Assembly: GCA_903813345.2 (NCBI GenBank) | Contig: CAIIXF020000001.1 | Span: 17,255,915-17,319,914 of the forward strand | DNA length: 64,000 nt | Direction of reading: 5' to 3' | Origin: Owenia fusiformis | Taxonomy: Eukaryota > Annelida > Polychaeta > Sabellida > Oweniidae | Shown here: positions 11,601 through 24,008 of the stretch, piece after piece | Layout of the letters: the number at the start of each line of letters is the position of its first letter | Numbering within the stretch: the stretch's first letter is position 1 | Notes under the pieces: generated by a model | The model's database searches: none | The model's input: only the letters and a program-made list of their open reading frames with translations | Told to the model about the DNA's origin: nothing | Position numbers and translations under genes: made by a program

Positions 11601-14600
11601 GCAATGGATCAATGTGTTTAACAGTTACATGCATTTTGCTATGAAGAATATTGACTGTACTTTTGTATTTTTTATTAGTTGGACTTGGCGAGACATGCAT
11701 AGATGACGCCGCTTGCACAGGCACAGTACAAGGCTCACTGTGTGATATAAACTCGGTGTGTGTTTGTGATAGGGTCGGCCATTTTATTGACGATTCAAAT
11801 GGTGGATGCGTTTGTGATGCAGCAAATCAATTTGTCTCCGATGGAGGCGACCTTTGCGTTTGTGATGCAGCGAAAAATTTCGCAGATGATGGAAATGGTG
11901 GATGTGCATGTGATGCTGCTGGAAATTACGTAGATGATGGCAATGGAGTATGTGTGTGTGATGAGGCTAATGGCTTTGGGTTACGAGACGACGCTTGTAG
12001 TAAGTAATATTTATAAACTGGTAATGATTCCGGATACGAAATGGCTGAACACTTGAAAGTTGTATTTTGTTGTTCATAAGTATTCTTTGTATAAATCTTA
12101 AAGGACCCGTGTTAAGTTTGAAATATAGTTTAGTCATTCAAGTATCATTTTTCATGATTTAAAAAACTAAACTTGAAATTTTTTAACTTTTATAAATTGA
12201 TGACTTTCCCGCCATTTTAGAAACAAAAAGTTAAGATTTTAAGATCATCAAATCAGAGACATAAACAAAAAGTTCTTCAAAATCATCATAAAAACAACAA
12301 AAAAACATCGGAACAGATGAACTAATTTAACACATCAACCGTTGAGTTATCCAACTATCCAATATTGCCCCTTTTGTGTTAACTTCAGAATTAAAAGTTG
12401 ATATTGACGGGGACTGCTCTGATCCCACCACTACGTTCTGTTCTGATCCCAATTCCAACTGTGATGGCACATCTTCAAAATGTGCCTGCAATGCCGATTA
12501 TGAAAACAAAGAGGGCGTATGTAGTAAGTATAGCCTACACCTTGATTTTATACTTTTCAATTCAACTAGGACTCGTCATGAGACGATATTCCGAGACTAT
12601 GACCTTTTTATTTAAGCCTTTGTAAAAAGAGTTTCGTACTTAAAAGAGAGCGTTTCTCTACTCTAGGAGGATAATGCTCGGTTTTCCCTGAGACTTACCC
12701 CGGGAGACTAACATGATCATGGTCTCAGGTTTTACCTAGGATGAAGAATCCTAGGTTTACCTATTCCTAGGTTTACCTATAGTAACATGCATTGATCAGT
12801 GACTTATTTATCCACCAGAGAGGAGTGTTGCCATCGGAGGAGATTGTTCAGATACTACAACGTTTTGTGTTGATGCGAACAGCAACTGTGACAACCAGAA
12901 CACCTGTGAATGTAACACACAATACGAACCTAAAGACGATGTTTGCAGTAAGTGTAGCATCCGAAATTATAATTGCGATAATGTACAGGCCCGTAGCCAG
13001 ATTTTGCCAAAGGGGCGGGGATTTTTTTTAGAAATATCCCGGGGTTCAAATTTGACAATTTCGATCCAAAATCACTCGAAAAGTGCTTAAAATAGTAAAG
13101 ATCAATTTGACCAGGGAGGGCTCGAACCACCCGAACACCACCTGGGTACAGGCCTAATGTAGCATAGTGATAGTATCACAGTCGAAAAGCCACGGGTAAT
13201 AACGCAGAAAAACACATATAATATAAAACTCGATGAAATATACGACTGAAAATAAACAGTGCAAGAAGCAAACTACATCTAGTAAAACATACAGCAAACG
13301 AAAAATTCAAAATTTAAATCCGGACCTGTCTTCATGCAACTGAATATCGTTTTATCAGAGTTGAGAGTGGTAGCTGGAGGGAATTGTTCAGATGCGGCCA
13401 CCACATTCTGCGTTGATGCCAATAGTAACTGTGACGGTACAGCATGTGTATGCAATGCTGATTGGGTGAACAGAAATAGCATATGCAGTAAGTGTATAAG
13501 ACGATTGCTCAAACTTTATATCAAAGGGTAAATTAAATAACAATACTTCTGATAATCCTGTATTGTTACTCTGATGCAGATCTGCTTGCTTTGACATGGA
13601 TCATTGCTTGGATTTCATATATATCGGGTGTCCCAAAAAGTGAATCGCTTTTTGTCAAGTATTCTCTCAGCTGTAGATGAGCCTAATTATTTGAAAATTT
13701 TTACTAAGGAACTATAGTGTATCATTAGCAAGTGCTATAGATATGTAAGAGATGGGTTGCATATTATGCGAGTGTTCTCAAATCAAAAACACCCACCATG
13801 TCAAAATATTAGAAGATATCAAAACATGCCAATAAATGGAAAATCATTACTTAAGTCTGAAAGAAGCTGTTTTCAAGCAGAAATGGTTTTGTATATTTTT
13901 CCATCCCATGACACAATCATTCCGTCCTTTAATATATGCCTATTGGATTTTATGCAATTTTGTTCATAAGTCTATTTATAGTAAAATGACTGTAATTCTT
14001 GCCCATAATTCCTTGATGATTCATATTCCACCCAAACCGTTCACCTTGAAACAGTTTTCAATAGTTGCCTCATCGCTTATCGCTTAAAAGTCTTTTTTTG
14101 TCCATCCCTCCAAACTGAAATTTTGGAATAAAACGTAATGAAACGTAATATGGAAACAGAGAACACTAGTGAACCAATTCAATAAACCTGACACACAGAT
14201 AAGCTGTTTTTGAGACTAAAAACTGATTGACAGATTGTATCACCTGATAGCATGCACAAATGCTATGACGTATGAAGGACTCATTGCGCAGTTCTAATGT
14301 TGGATTTTTTTGTGACATGCAGTTTTGAATTTGTCAATTCTCACATAAATATGTAACCGATCTCTTACATATTGATACAACTTGCTAATGATACCCTAAG
14401 GCTACAGCAGAGAGCAGATATTACTCTCTTGTTATTTCTAGCGACAAGTAATGGTACATGGCGTTTTCCGATTTTTTTCAGAGGAAGATAAGGCAGTTGG
14501 AACTGAATGTAACACAGTTACATCATATTGTGTCGATGGTAACTCATCGTGTTCAGATGATGGAACGGGCACATCAAAATGTCTATGTAACGATGGATGG

Positions 14601-17600
14601 GATCAAAGAGCAGACGGCCAAGGAGGATTTCTTTGTCGTAAGAAATTTGACAAGAAAGCATGAAAATTATTTGCAATTGTGTTCTTGAAATGCTCTGAGA
14701 ATTTCTGAATGAGAGAACAAGATTTATAACTTCTCAAAAGTGTATATAAATTATAGTCCAAAGTTGTGCTCAAACTGTGCGCTACTCCTCAAACACATTA
14801 GGGAGATTTCGCAACTCACTTATAGCATGTTTATTATACGGAAATAATAAATATGCTATAAGTGAGTTGCGAAATCTCCCTAACATCATGTTTATTATAC
14901 GGGAATAATAAATATGCTATAAGTGAGTTGCGAAATCTCCATAACTCTAGAACTATGTCGAATGTTATCGGGAATGACGTGAGTTATAATAAGTGAGTTA
15001 CGAAATCTCTCTAATGTTATATATCGTCGTTATAATAATATTATCTTCTTTGTTTATTAGAGGTACCAAAGCAGCATGGTGAAGCATGTGACACTGGCAA
15101 TGCACCCTTTGACTACTGTGTCAATGACAATGCTTTATGTGACTCAGTAAATGCTAAATGTGTATGTGACAGTGCAAATTCATGGGAATGGAGGCCTGCT
15201 GCCAAAAAGTGTCGTAAGTCTTACATACAGTAGTGAGTAGAGGCTATCAAACTTTTCAGAAAGATCTCGGTTAGGCTAAAATCTCCTATTTAAGATCTAA
15301 ACCCCCAGTTTTAACCATTTAGAATTGATAACAAAGTCATATTACCAAGTAACATAATTTTTCTGTTTATGACTCATCCAATGTTCTTCTGAGATAATGA
15401 GGATTTCAGCAAGGTTCTATCAGGATATCATCATATCGAAAAGGTCAAGGCTTCGAACAAAAGATATACGTTTAAAAAATATCAGATACAGACTAGATAA
15501 AACATGAAATTAATGAGAGCCTTTTTTATGTTTATATTTTATACTTCATATTACGCAATATTGTTAGTCTATTGGATATTTAGAAATAGCATTTTAAAAG
15601 CACTTAAAATACACCGTTCACAATTTTCTCAGCCCCAACCAGTAGAAACATGTTACTGGGCATATCTAAATCGTCAATTCTAATAGTTTAGAATAAGGGT
15701 TCTTAAACAGGAGATCTCACTTGGTTTTCCAAAGCTTTGGGTTACATCTAACAACCTGGTTGTTTTGAGAGGGCTGGCTGCTTAGTTTCAGTAACATTTC
15801 TGAATTTGAAATGAAATATTGAAGTCGGACTTATATGATGTTACTTATGATTGTTTTTATTGTGATTGCGTGCCATATTTCGTTTTGTCTGCATGTGATC
15901 TCGAATACCCAAATAGGCTAACGGGAGATAGACGTAATGATCATAAAAAGATGGCAGTACAATCAACACATGTGCACGTTGCTTCGTTGATGTTTAACAT
16001 ATGAAGTACAGTGCTGCCATCTTTATATTGGCCTAAAATCCGTGTGTATATGTAATGGTTGTTGGGTGTATACTTTCTGGCTGATCTTGAATTCCATTGT
16101 CTTATTTTATGGTCTCTAGAACAACCTAAACTTGTTGGTGAGGCGTGTGATAAGAATACTTCTTACTGTACTGACTCTTTCGCAAAGTGTGGGGATATAA
16201 CTAGCTCTGGTTCTGATTCCTGCGAGTGTGATGAGGTAAACCTTTGGTTTTCAAAGGACGAGGCTGGTGTCATTGTGTGTAGTAAGTATTGCTATATTGA
16301 TTCTTACTGGGATTCTCGTCAACTGATATTCTTTTGTATCTATTAGACACACTTAAAATGATAACTTATTCCCAATAGCCAATACCAGGTGTCTCAAATG
16401 TTATTACTTGAATTAAATCTTCAGTCTGTCCCTTAATGATTTTCTAATATGATAAGGAGATTGTCAATTGTTTTTATCTAGCACCTCCTTTAAAGTCCAT
16501 ATTATGAAAAATAACTCATTTTCATTTAGTTTTCCCAATTTGGTTAAATATTTTATATTTGATTATTTTCTTACTTCTGATACTTTCACCGTTCCAATGT
16601 TTTACTAAAATCTTGTCCAAGTATATTATTTTTCTCATGAAATGAAAAATAGAATAAATGCACCCCGATGCGACATACGGTATGTTTATTATGGCTTTAT
16701 AAATCTATGTTGTAGAGAGGAGAACATTTGTTGGGAAGATATGTGATGAAAAGTTGAGTTTTTGTGATGACACAAATTCATTATGTAAAGATGACGGCTG
16801 GGGTAGTAGTGTCAATCGATGTATTTGCAAAGAGGAGTACCTAGCTGTAAAAGCTGATAATGGCACATATCAATGCGGTAAGAAAGCAATAGGACGTTAT
16901 TCTATAAAGGTCGTTTTTAAGATGACATTGCATAAGTGAAAACTAGATCATATGCTTTGATATTTGGAATGATGACATACCTTTTCATGTGTTTTATTTG
17001 TAGCTCTGAAAATTACTGGAGATAGTTGCCGTCAATGCGAAGACAACCTAGGTCAGTGTTACGATACAGATGGTGATGAGCAGCGAGATGGGTGTGTTTG
17101 TCCTTCGTCAAGGTCCGGAGATGACTGCACGATATCTCACGGTATATCTGTTTACCCATGATCTCTTACGGTTTAGTTTATATTAAAGAATATACCAAAT
17201 GTATTTTCAAGTGCAAGGAAAGTGCTAAAGATATTTTGTCCCGAGGATTGTTGTCTCAATTCGCTCTACCACCCACGTAACTAAAAAGAAGTCAGATAAA
17301 AATTTTGAGGACAAACGACAAACCATGTGCCGGGATAGTGCATATAAAAATCGAGTCTCAATCCCCTTTCTTAGGCATTATTGGTCCAAGAATATTTCAC
17401 TTCATTCAATAGCTGCTGTTTGGCAGCGAAGAGGATATGTTCTGAGGGGACTCATACTCAATTTTTATACATGTTTCCGGGCCTATGCGACAAACCATTT
17501 GATCCGAACTATAGTATATCAGTCTGTATGTTGACCTTGCAGTCAGTGTAAAGTGTACGAGGGACAGCATGAGTGTATGTTACAAGCCCCATGAAGGAAT

Positions 17601-20600
17601 TGATTTCTCCGGAGGAGCCTCGGTAGGAGCAACGATGTATCCTTATGGCTACAAGACAATAGAATGCTTGGCTATACCAGCATCTGGAGGTGACGAATGC
17701 GAAGATGGGAATCAACTTTTAAAGATTTCTATCAAAGATGTAGACCTGGCTAGATGTGGAATAAAAGTTCTTAATGAAGTAAGGGTTTGCAATTGACTCT
17801 AATTACTAAAGTAGTCCGTCAGTTAAAATCATTATCCAGACTGACCTATAGAAAGCTATATAATGAGTTTTATCTATTTTAGCCTGGACTGAAGAAATAT
17901 GAGACTCTTATTGTGGTCCAAAGAAATCCAAACTCAATAGATTCGAATGATATATCCTTCCGCACTTACTGCACGTTCGATGACGTAAAGCAGTTGTCTT
18001 TTGAAGGAATAGGAGTCCTTGGGTAGGCTAAATAAATACTATATATATAGGGTACAACATGCGTGCATGTGCACGTACAGCTTAAACTGAAAATAATTCC
18101 AAATGCAAAACTTAAGATAATTCATTGATTATAATTCCATAATCACTATTTAATTTAAAGTTGAATTTTTATTATTTTGCATTTATGCTTCTTTCATGTT
18201 ATCTCAATTCGAAAAAATGATTTAATAAGTTGGATTCATGTATGTGTGGTATTTATTTTAGAGTGCCTGGTAATTCCAACGGCGATCATCTTGAAGCAGA
18301 TATCCGCTTGTCGGTTGTTAATGCCCTCGGTCAAGAAATTCCAACGGGAGTAGCTCTTCGACTTGGCGATAGCATTGAGCTAGTAATGTCTTTAGCTGAT
18401 GATGGTTCGTTGAGTATCATTTTCAAAAAAATTCTTAAATTCAAGCCTAGATAACATCCGTTTTTTCAACACATTGATCGTGACTGCTATCTCACTCTCG
18501 CACTGTGCCGAATCACTAGAAGTTTTATGACAACTCTTTGTTTAAAAGGGGGATAGTGTAAAATATTTTGCCTTAATTTTTTTTATTTTGTTTTCAAAGG
18601 TACCTATGGATCTATGAAGGTAGAGCGATGTACAATCTCAAGTGAATCAGAAATGCCCAGTACATCGGCTGTAACTATTCCAGTCATCACAGATGGGTAC
18701 ATACATTTGCGTTATTTATTTTTATATCACCACTAACAAATGGTGATATCATGTTGTAGTAACCCATTTTTGCAACCGACATGCTGCATCGACAGTTTGC
18801 CAGTCGGCACATGCGACGTTACACTCTTGTGAGCATTTTTAAGTGTTTAATTGATGTATTCTTAAAACTCTTCTTAAATCATCCACAATTCATTGAGTCT
18901 TGATTTCAATCATAGACATGGACTTCACTTTCATATTTCACTTTTTTCACTTTCATATTTCAGTAAAGCAGATGAATACCTTATTGTTTATTTGACATTG
19001 TAGGTGTCCAACTGATAATCAAGATCATATCACCAATGAAAATACATTCAAAAGAATAGAGGGATCCACTCATTACTTGAAAACAGGTCCCATCGAAGTG
19101 TTTAAACCAAGCAGAGGGACGTCTAGTTATGTTCATTGCACCGTAAAACTGTGTCTCACTAAGAATGAAGAACAATGTAAAATGGTAAAGTCAATGTTCT
19201 TATCAATTACTAACCATCTTCATAAATAAGAAAAAATATTTGCAGCCCGATTTATCTTCTTTAAAAGTAAACTTCATCTACCTAGTATAATACAGGGTGG
19301 TCCAAAAAATGGGACACTCATATTTAAAAAATAAATATTGATTTTCTTGATGAAAACATGTCATATAATATACCGGTGCATAGGGAATTCACTTATCTTT
19401 CATTTGGTATATCATAAATCGAAAATTTATTATAATATCTGTCAACCAGCGTCCATAATATAAATTATGTCATTTTCGTTTCAAAACAGGTTTTCAAAAA
19501 CTTGCAAAAATCAGTTTTTATCAACTTTATTTACATAAACAGATGTCCAAAATGTCCACCATTTTGATCAATTATACCCCTCAATTTTGGCCTAAACTGG
19601 TCAAGGGATCATTAATCTGCTGTTGAGACAATGAATTCCACTTCTCAACAATTCTATTCTTTATAATGGCTAGATGGGAGGGGTCCATGGTACACTGATG
19701 CTTTTAGTTCTCCCAATGCGTGGTAGTCGCAAGAGTTGACACCGGATGATCCAATTATGTTGTTTTTATCATCCATTACATTTTCCAACAAGATGGAGCT
19801 CCAAGCCATAGATCCCACAAGTCTTTAAAGGAAAATGTGCCTAGATTCGCCCCCTCAATCACTGCCTCCGCCACACTCGATTCGACTACCACTAATTGGG
19901 AGAACTAACAGAATTGGTGTACCATGAATCCTTTACATCTGTTCAGTCCCTAATGGCACAGTTATTGAGAAGTGAAATTAATTGTCTCAACAGCATATCA
20001 ATGATGCTATCCGATTGACCAGTTTAGGCCAAAATTGAGGGCTATAATTGATCAAAATGGTGGAAAAAAATGGTCTGTTTATGTAAATAAAGTTGACAAT
20101 AAAACTTGGTTTGGAAAACCCGTTTTGAAACGAAAATGATGTCATTTATATTATGGACGCTGGTTGACAGACATTACAATAGATCTGAACATATGATATA
20201 CCAAATTAAAGATTAGTAGATTCCCTATCGACTGGTATATATTATGACATGTTTTGATAAATGAAATCAATATTTATTTTTGAAATACGAGTGTCCCAAT
20301 TTTTGGACCACCCTGTAGTATTATTCTCGTATATTATAGACGACCTGTCCAGCAAAGTCAGGCGGCAATCGGAGAAAACGTGCAGTTGATAGTGCTAGCG
20401 CAACTGTTAAAGTTGGTTGGAAGGTATTCGGAGAGGGAATCGCAGATGGAAACACAGGTAAAATACAAATATTTTTTCTTAAAGTAACTTTCTGTAGATT
20501 GAGTGAGTAATTTATTACCACGCAGGACACTTCTGCACTTGTTTCAATTCAATTAAAAAGTGTAGGCTAGATGGATGTCGGCATTATTTACACATGCATT

Positions 20601-20922
20601 TTTCTTTACAGATAATACCGTAGATACCCCTGTGAATACTGGAACAACCCCAGTCGTTGTGGGTGCCATATGTGGCGTCTTGCTCGTATGCTTAGCTGCC
20701 ATACTGGTCCTTGGTGCTATTGCAAATAGGAGGCGTAAACGCAAAGCAGTGGACGCCATGGAATTGAAGACTACCGCGAGTTCGGGGGCAATTCCGGAAA
20801 AACCCGAGCCACAAGTTGTAGCATATGACAACCATGCTATGACTCCAATTGTCAAAATTCACCGACATCGAATTAACGACACACGGATCAATCCTGAGAG
20901 TTTGGCATACAAGGATTTTTAA
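8615..20922 (+). CDS. Transmembrane ZP-domain protein with EB-like and EGF-like modules (17 exons, 929 aa)
   Basis: Exons: 8615-8693, 11679-11999, 12389-12523, 12819-12947, 13359-13487, 14482-14637, 15061-15213, 16120-16281, 16716-16877, 17004-17141, 17543-17778, 17883-18022, 18262-18404, 18600-18696, 19004-19184, 20340-20457, 20612-20922. They sum to 2790 nt (929 codons plus TAA) and all phases agree. Exon 1 is a signal peptide (MEVFSHVHTLLSFLLAVLFL). Exon 2 has short CxCDAA repeats. Exons 3-9 each encode one six-cysteine EB-like module (e.g. GDCSDPTTTFCSDPNSNC), and exon 10 an EGF-like module. Exons 11-16 form the ZP domain (about 522-790), followed by the furin site RRKR (798-801). A membrane segment (about 841-864), a basic stop-transfer NRRRKRK and a 65-residue cytoplasmic tail follow. 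ZP domains polymerise into extracellular filaments after cleavage at this site, so an apical matrix or cell-coat role is inferred. The ortholog is unknown. The GTTCGT donor of exon 13 is the weakest splice site. Confidence 0.92.
8813..9527. mobile_element. Tc1/mariner-type non-autonomous element in ZP gene intron 1
   Basis: CAGGGTGGTCCAAAAAAGTG at the left end is matched inverted by CACTTTTTTGGACCACCCTG at the right, each flanked by TA, the mariner target duplication. Weaker inverted similarity continues inward (e.g. ttgtattttcctt against aaggaaaatat). About 715 bp. No transposase frame is visible. Confidence 0.85.
9804..10095. repeat. Foldback repeat in ZP gene intron 1
   Basis: About 110-base inverted arms: 'gtgtacattggagtaagcac' at about 9818 matches 'gtgcttactccaatgtac' at about 10056, and the arms continue through 'ttgggcagtatca' / 'tgatactgcccaa'. 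A second copy of the outer block (cggtgtacattggagta) sits in the loop at about 9940, so the element also has an internal rearrangement. Confidence 0.7.
12986..13155. mobile_element. Short MITE with 6-bp target duplication in ZP gene intron 4
   Basis: Terminal inverted repeat AGGCCYGTASCCAG (12987-13000 against 13142-13155), about 170 bp in all, flanked on both sides by the direct repeat AATGTA (12980-12985 and 13156-13161). The superfamily is not identified. Confidence 0.75.
13627..14450. repeat. Foldback element filling ZP gene intron 5
   Basis: Left arm around 13660-13760 (gtatcattagcaagtgctat, atgtaagagat) is mirrored around 14350-14420 (atctcttacat, acttgctaatgatac, ctacagcagagag). The left tip GGGTGTCCCAAAAAGTGAAT resembles mariner-type ends. 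The right tip is degraded, so the borders are approximate. The short open frames inside (13757-14087) are not genes. Confidence 0.6.
14798..14943. repeat. Hairpin repeat with partial duplication in ZP gene intron 6
   Basis: 14798-14883 is a near-perfect 86-base palindrome with 30-base arms (ttagggagatttcgcaactc against gagttgcgaaatctccctaa). The right half is repeated directly at about 14886-14943, and weaker traces run to about 15020. Probably a small hairpin MITE or a replication-slippage product. Confidence 0.75.
19293..20315 (+). mobile_element. Mariner-like foldback element with transposase remnant in ZP gene intron 15
   Basis: TA-flanked ends CAGGGTGGTCCAAAAAATGG and CCAATTTTTGGACCACCCTG. 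The two arms are inverted copies of each other over roughly 440 bases (to about 19731 and from about 19886). The short centre encodes FQQDGAPSHRSHK, matching the QQDGAPxH signature around the second catalytic Asp of Tc1/mariner transposases. The 3' part of the transposase therefore appears twice, head to head. It cannot encode an active enzyme. Confidence 0.85.
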
Positions 20923-21718
20923 TTGATGATACATTGACACGATAATGTCACGATAATGTCACTGTGTGTATACCGTGTTCAGATGGAAACTTGAGTTATG
21001 GTTAGTGCATATGAACATATGCATGGGTTAATAATGCAATCAGAACATCAACGAAACTTTTATATGAAACCAGTTGGAAACTATGTACCTGACTTGTGTC
21101 TGTAACTCAATTTTACTTTCAATGTTTCAATCTTTTGTAATTGTATTTTATACTCATATCTGGTTCTTTTGTCATTGTTTTGTATTTAGCGTAATGGTAA
21201 GACTTACAAAATACTACGAAAATGCATTATTTAAATATGTTTGTAAAATCTGCTCTATTCCTGTTTATATATTTAATATATTTAATTAGTGATTAGATAT
21301 GTACTGATAGTTAAATCATATTTAACAATGTACTTGTACAATTGTATATAGAGAATAGACTAAAAGTTGTTGCTTTCTAATTCAAATTTTTTCATTTTAT
21401 TTTCTTTGATCTTATTTCTACAAAATTATTGCATGCAATAATGTAACTCATTTTTACTGAGCGCATAACCTTGAAACTATACTGTCAAACAGACAAGTGG
21501 TTATTAGATTTTTCCAACTCTTTTTTCATTAAAAATTTTTTTTTCCAAATTAATTTTCAAAAGTTTTTTTCACATTTTTTTCAAATACATTTTTTCAATT
21601 TTTTAATAGTATCCGACGATATCACGTCATATGGATCGGATACGATTTTAGTGGTGCATACCAAAATCATCTTGTGTGGTTATCCCCATATATATTTAGT
21701 ATCCATCGGATAAATACA

Positions 21719-21724
21719 AATAAA
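21719..21724 (+). terminator. Possible poly(A) signal of the ZP gene
   Basis: AATAAA about 800 bases after the ZP gene stop codon, in a T-rich stretch. Its use is not proven. Confidence 0.3.
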
Positions 21725-22701
21725 ATCTGTTTTTGTTTATTGACTGAAATTAATACTCTGATATATTTGAGGTTCTGAGGCCCCATGCAAAGTTTTAAAA
21801 ATATTGCTTAATCATCAATTCCTCTCTTATTTTTCAATTAGTTTTCTTTTTATGACAAATTAGTGTTAATAATAGTTCAATAATAGATACGTATGACGAC
21901 AATTTAGGAGCTTCACGTATCACTTTTTGATAACATTGGGTAAGGCTTCAATATAAGACAATCTTGTTTACATGGGTCCTTTAACGAAATATCAATTGTA
22001 TCAGTTTGATAAAATTCGTGTTTATCTTTGCATCTTGTAGTCAATAAAGTGTATTCTATCAAAGTTAAGTATATATTTACTATGTATATGTATAAATCAA
22101 TCATTTATGCCAAAACAAGTTCAAAGAAATGGCAGAAAAAATATAAGCACTTGTTTGGTATCGCATGTACAAATAAACAAAATTGATTTTTGATATAACA
22201 ATCCATGTGTTTTGACTAAATCTCAAAAGATTCATTGAGTCAGTTTGTACTAAGTCTAGGTATAAATCAATGAATATATTTAAATTGTATCAGTACATTT
22301 AGATCAATTATATGAGTACTTTTAGAGCAATTTAATGTAAGAGAAATGCATGCAAGTACAAACTTTCTAAATTGTCCCACAATAAATGTAACAATAATGT
22401 ATCAACAGTTATATAAACAAGAGGAGGGAAAGCCCCAGAGTTTAAAGATGACAGACATAATTACCTCTCTTGCTTACCACCTTCGTTCGTTCGAATTTTC
22501 ATCGGCTAGTTATCAAATACTACACTTCGATGGGATGTTTTAATTGATATAGGCATATTCCGTACACCTTTCTTTATCTTGATGTGAAATGAGAAGCTAT
22601 GATATTGGTTAACACGCCAGAAATGAAAATAATATTATTCGAAGTGTATTTCGAAAATTTTGAAACCGCCATTGATGACGTAATTTGTTTGCCGACTTTT
22701 G

Positions 22702-22793
22702 ACCAATCAGCGACGATGTCATCTCAATACAGATTTACATTATAAGCGTATGTCATCTTTGAACCCTGGTGTTTCTCCCCCTCTGTATATAAA
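22702..22793 (+). promoter_or_regulatory. Promoter-like CCAAT and TATA pair without an assigned gene
   Basis: ACCAATCAGCG at about 22702 is followed 84 bases later by TATATAAA (22786-22793) in a locally less AT-rich stretch. The spacing suits a pol II promoter. No coding exon could be assigned downstream, so this may be the start of a non-coding transcript or chance. Confidence 0.25.
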
Positions 22794-23869
22794 CGATGAT
22801 ATGTAGACTAAAGATCTGTTGTTTATTTATTTATGGATTCCTATTGTCATAATATTAAGCAATTCTAAATGCTCACAACTCATGATTTTCGGATGATTTA
22901 TCGACCTAAGGTCACCTAAACTAGGTACAATGTACCTATAGGCAATTAATTATGGCAATCAATATCTAGTCTAAACTAGGTAAAATATATTTAATTCGAT
23001 CGGGTCATCATTTTGCAGCTGCTTATGCCAAAAATTAAGTATATTTAATATCGGGTAAAAAATGATGAAGAAATAAGCTTGACCCTAACGAAAAAAAAAT
23101 CCGCAAAAAATAATCAAAATGCACTGGCAACTATTGGAAACGTTTGGTATTTTTTATTATTTTATTATAATCCAAATGCATATTGGAACCCAAATATTTA
23201 ACGCTACAACATAGATTACGAATTCAAACTATATATTTGCAATGTTTACGTGTTTCATTGTTGATTGTATTAAAAAAATGAATACCCTCAAAGGCCCCAT
23301 GTTAAATCCTCCAAATATTTTTTTCATGAACTGTGAAAAATCGTTTGAGACATGTTTTGAAAAAGTTGACTTTCGAAAAAAGATGTTAGCTACTCTTGAA
23401 ATCCAGCCATTTCAGAATTTCAGATTAGACTGTAAAACACATTATTTCCAACACTCCATACGAAAGATCAAGTTGAAGTTTCACATAATATACATTTTGA
23501 TAACATTTGGTAACATTACGATTAAAGTCAACGTAGCTTAACCTTTTCCAGAGGCCTTAATTAAATAAGCACGTCTGATTTTCACGTCTTGAAACCATGG
23601 GAGCCTATGGTGAACCGGGATGGAAACATAAATAGTATACAATTTTAAAAGCTGGGAAGGTAAAAGCGCTTAAATTTCAAGCGCACAAGTACTCCACACA
23701 TGTGGAATAAAAAATGATGCATCGAGGTCTTACCATTTTTTGCAGATTGTTATCTCATTTCAACGCAAAGTTGATTTCATGTCCTATTTCATTACACGAT
23801 GGGATGAGAGTTGAGAAATTAAACATAAGGTAAATGTAAGAACATTTTTTCAAATTTATTATGTTTAAA

Positions 23870-24008
23870 ACATATTTACATTGTGTACAATATAAGTCGA
23901 CAAGATGTTCAAAATATGTACCATTATATGTAATAGTATTTAGGATTGTATGGAAAGGCTGCACATTTAAATCAGTGAAGTTGATACAGTAAAGTTGATA
24001 CCACCCTG
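23870..24008. mobile_element. Degraded mariner-type right end
   Basis: The sequence ends CCACCCTG followed by TA at 24009, and just inside reads 'gatgttcaaaatatgtacca', close to 'gatgtccaaaatgtccacca' inside the element at 19.3-20.3 kb. The left end was not found. Confidence 0.4.

Noticed and set aside
23242-23541. 99-codon plus-strand frame with four cysteines
   Set aside because: AT-rich composition, no signal peptide, cysteine pattern or domain that I recognise; no neighbouring exons.
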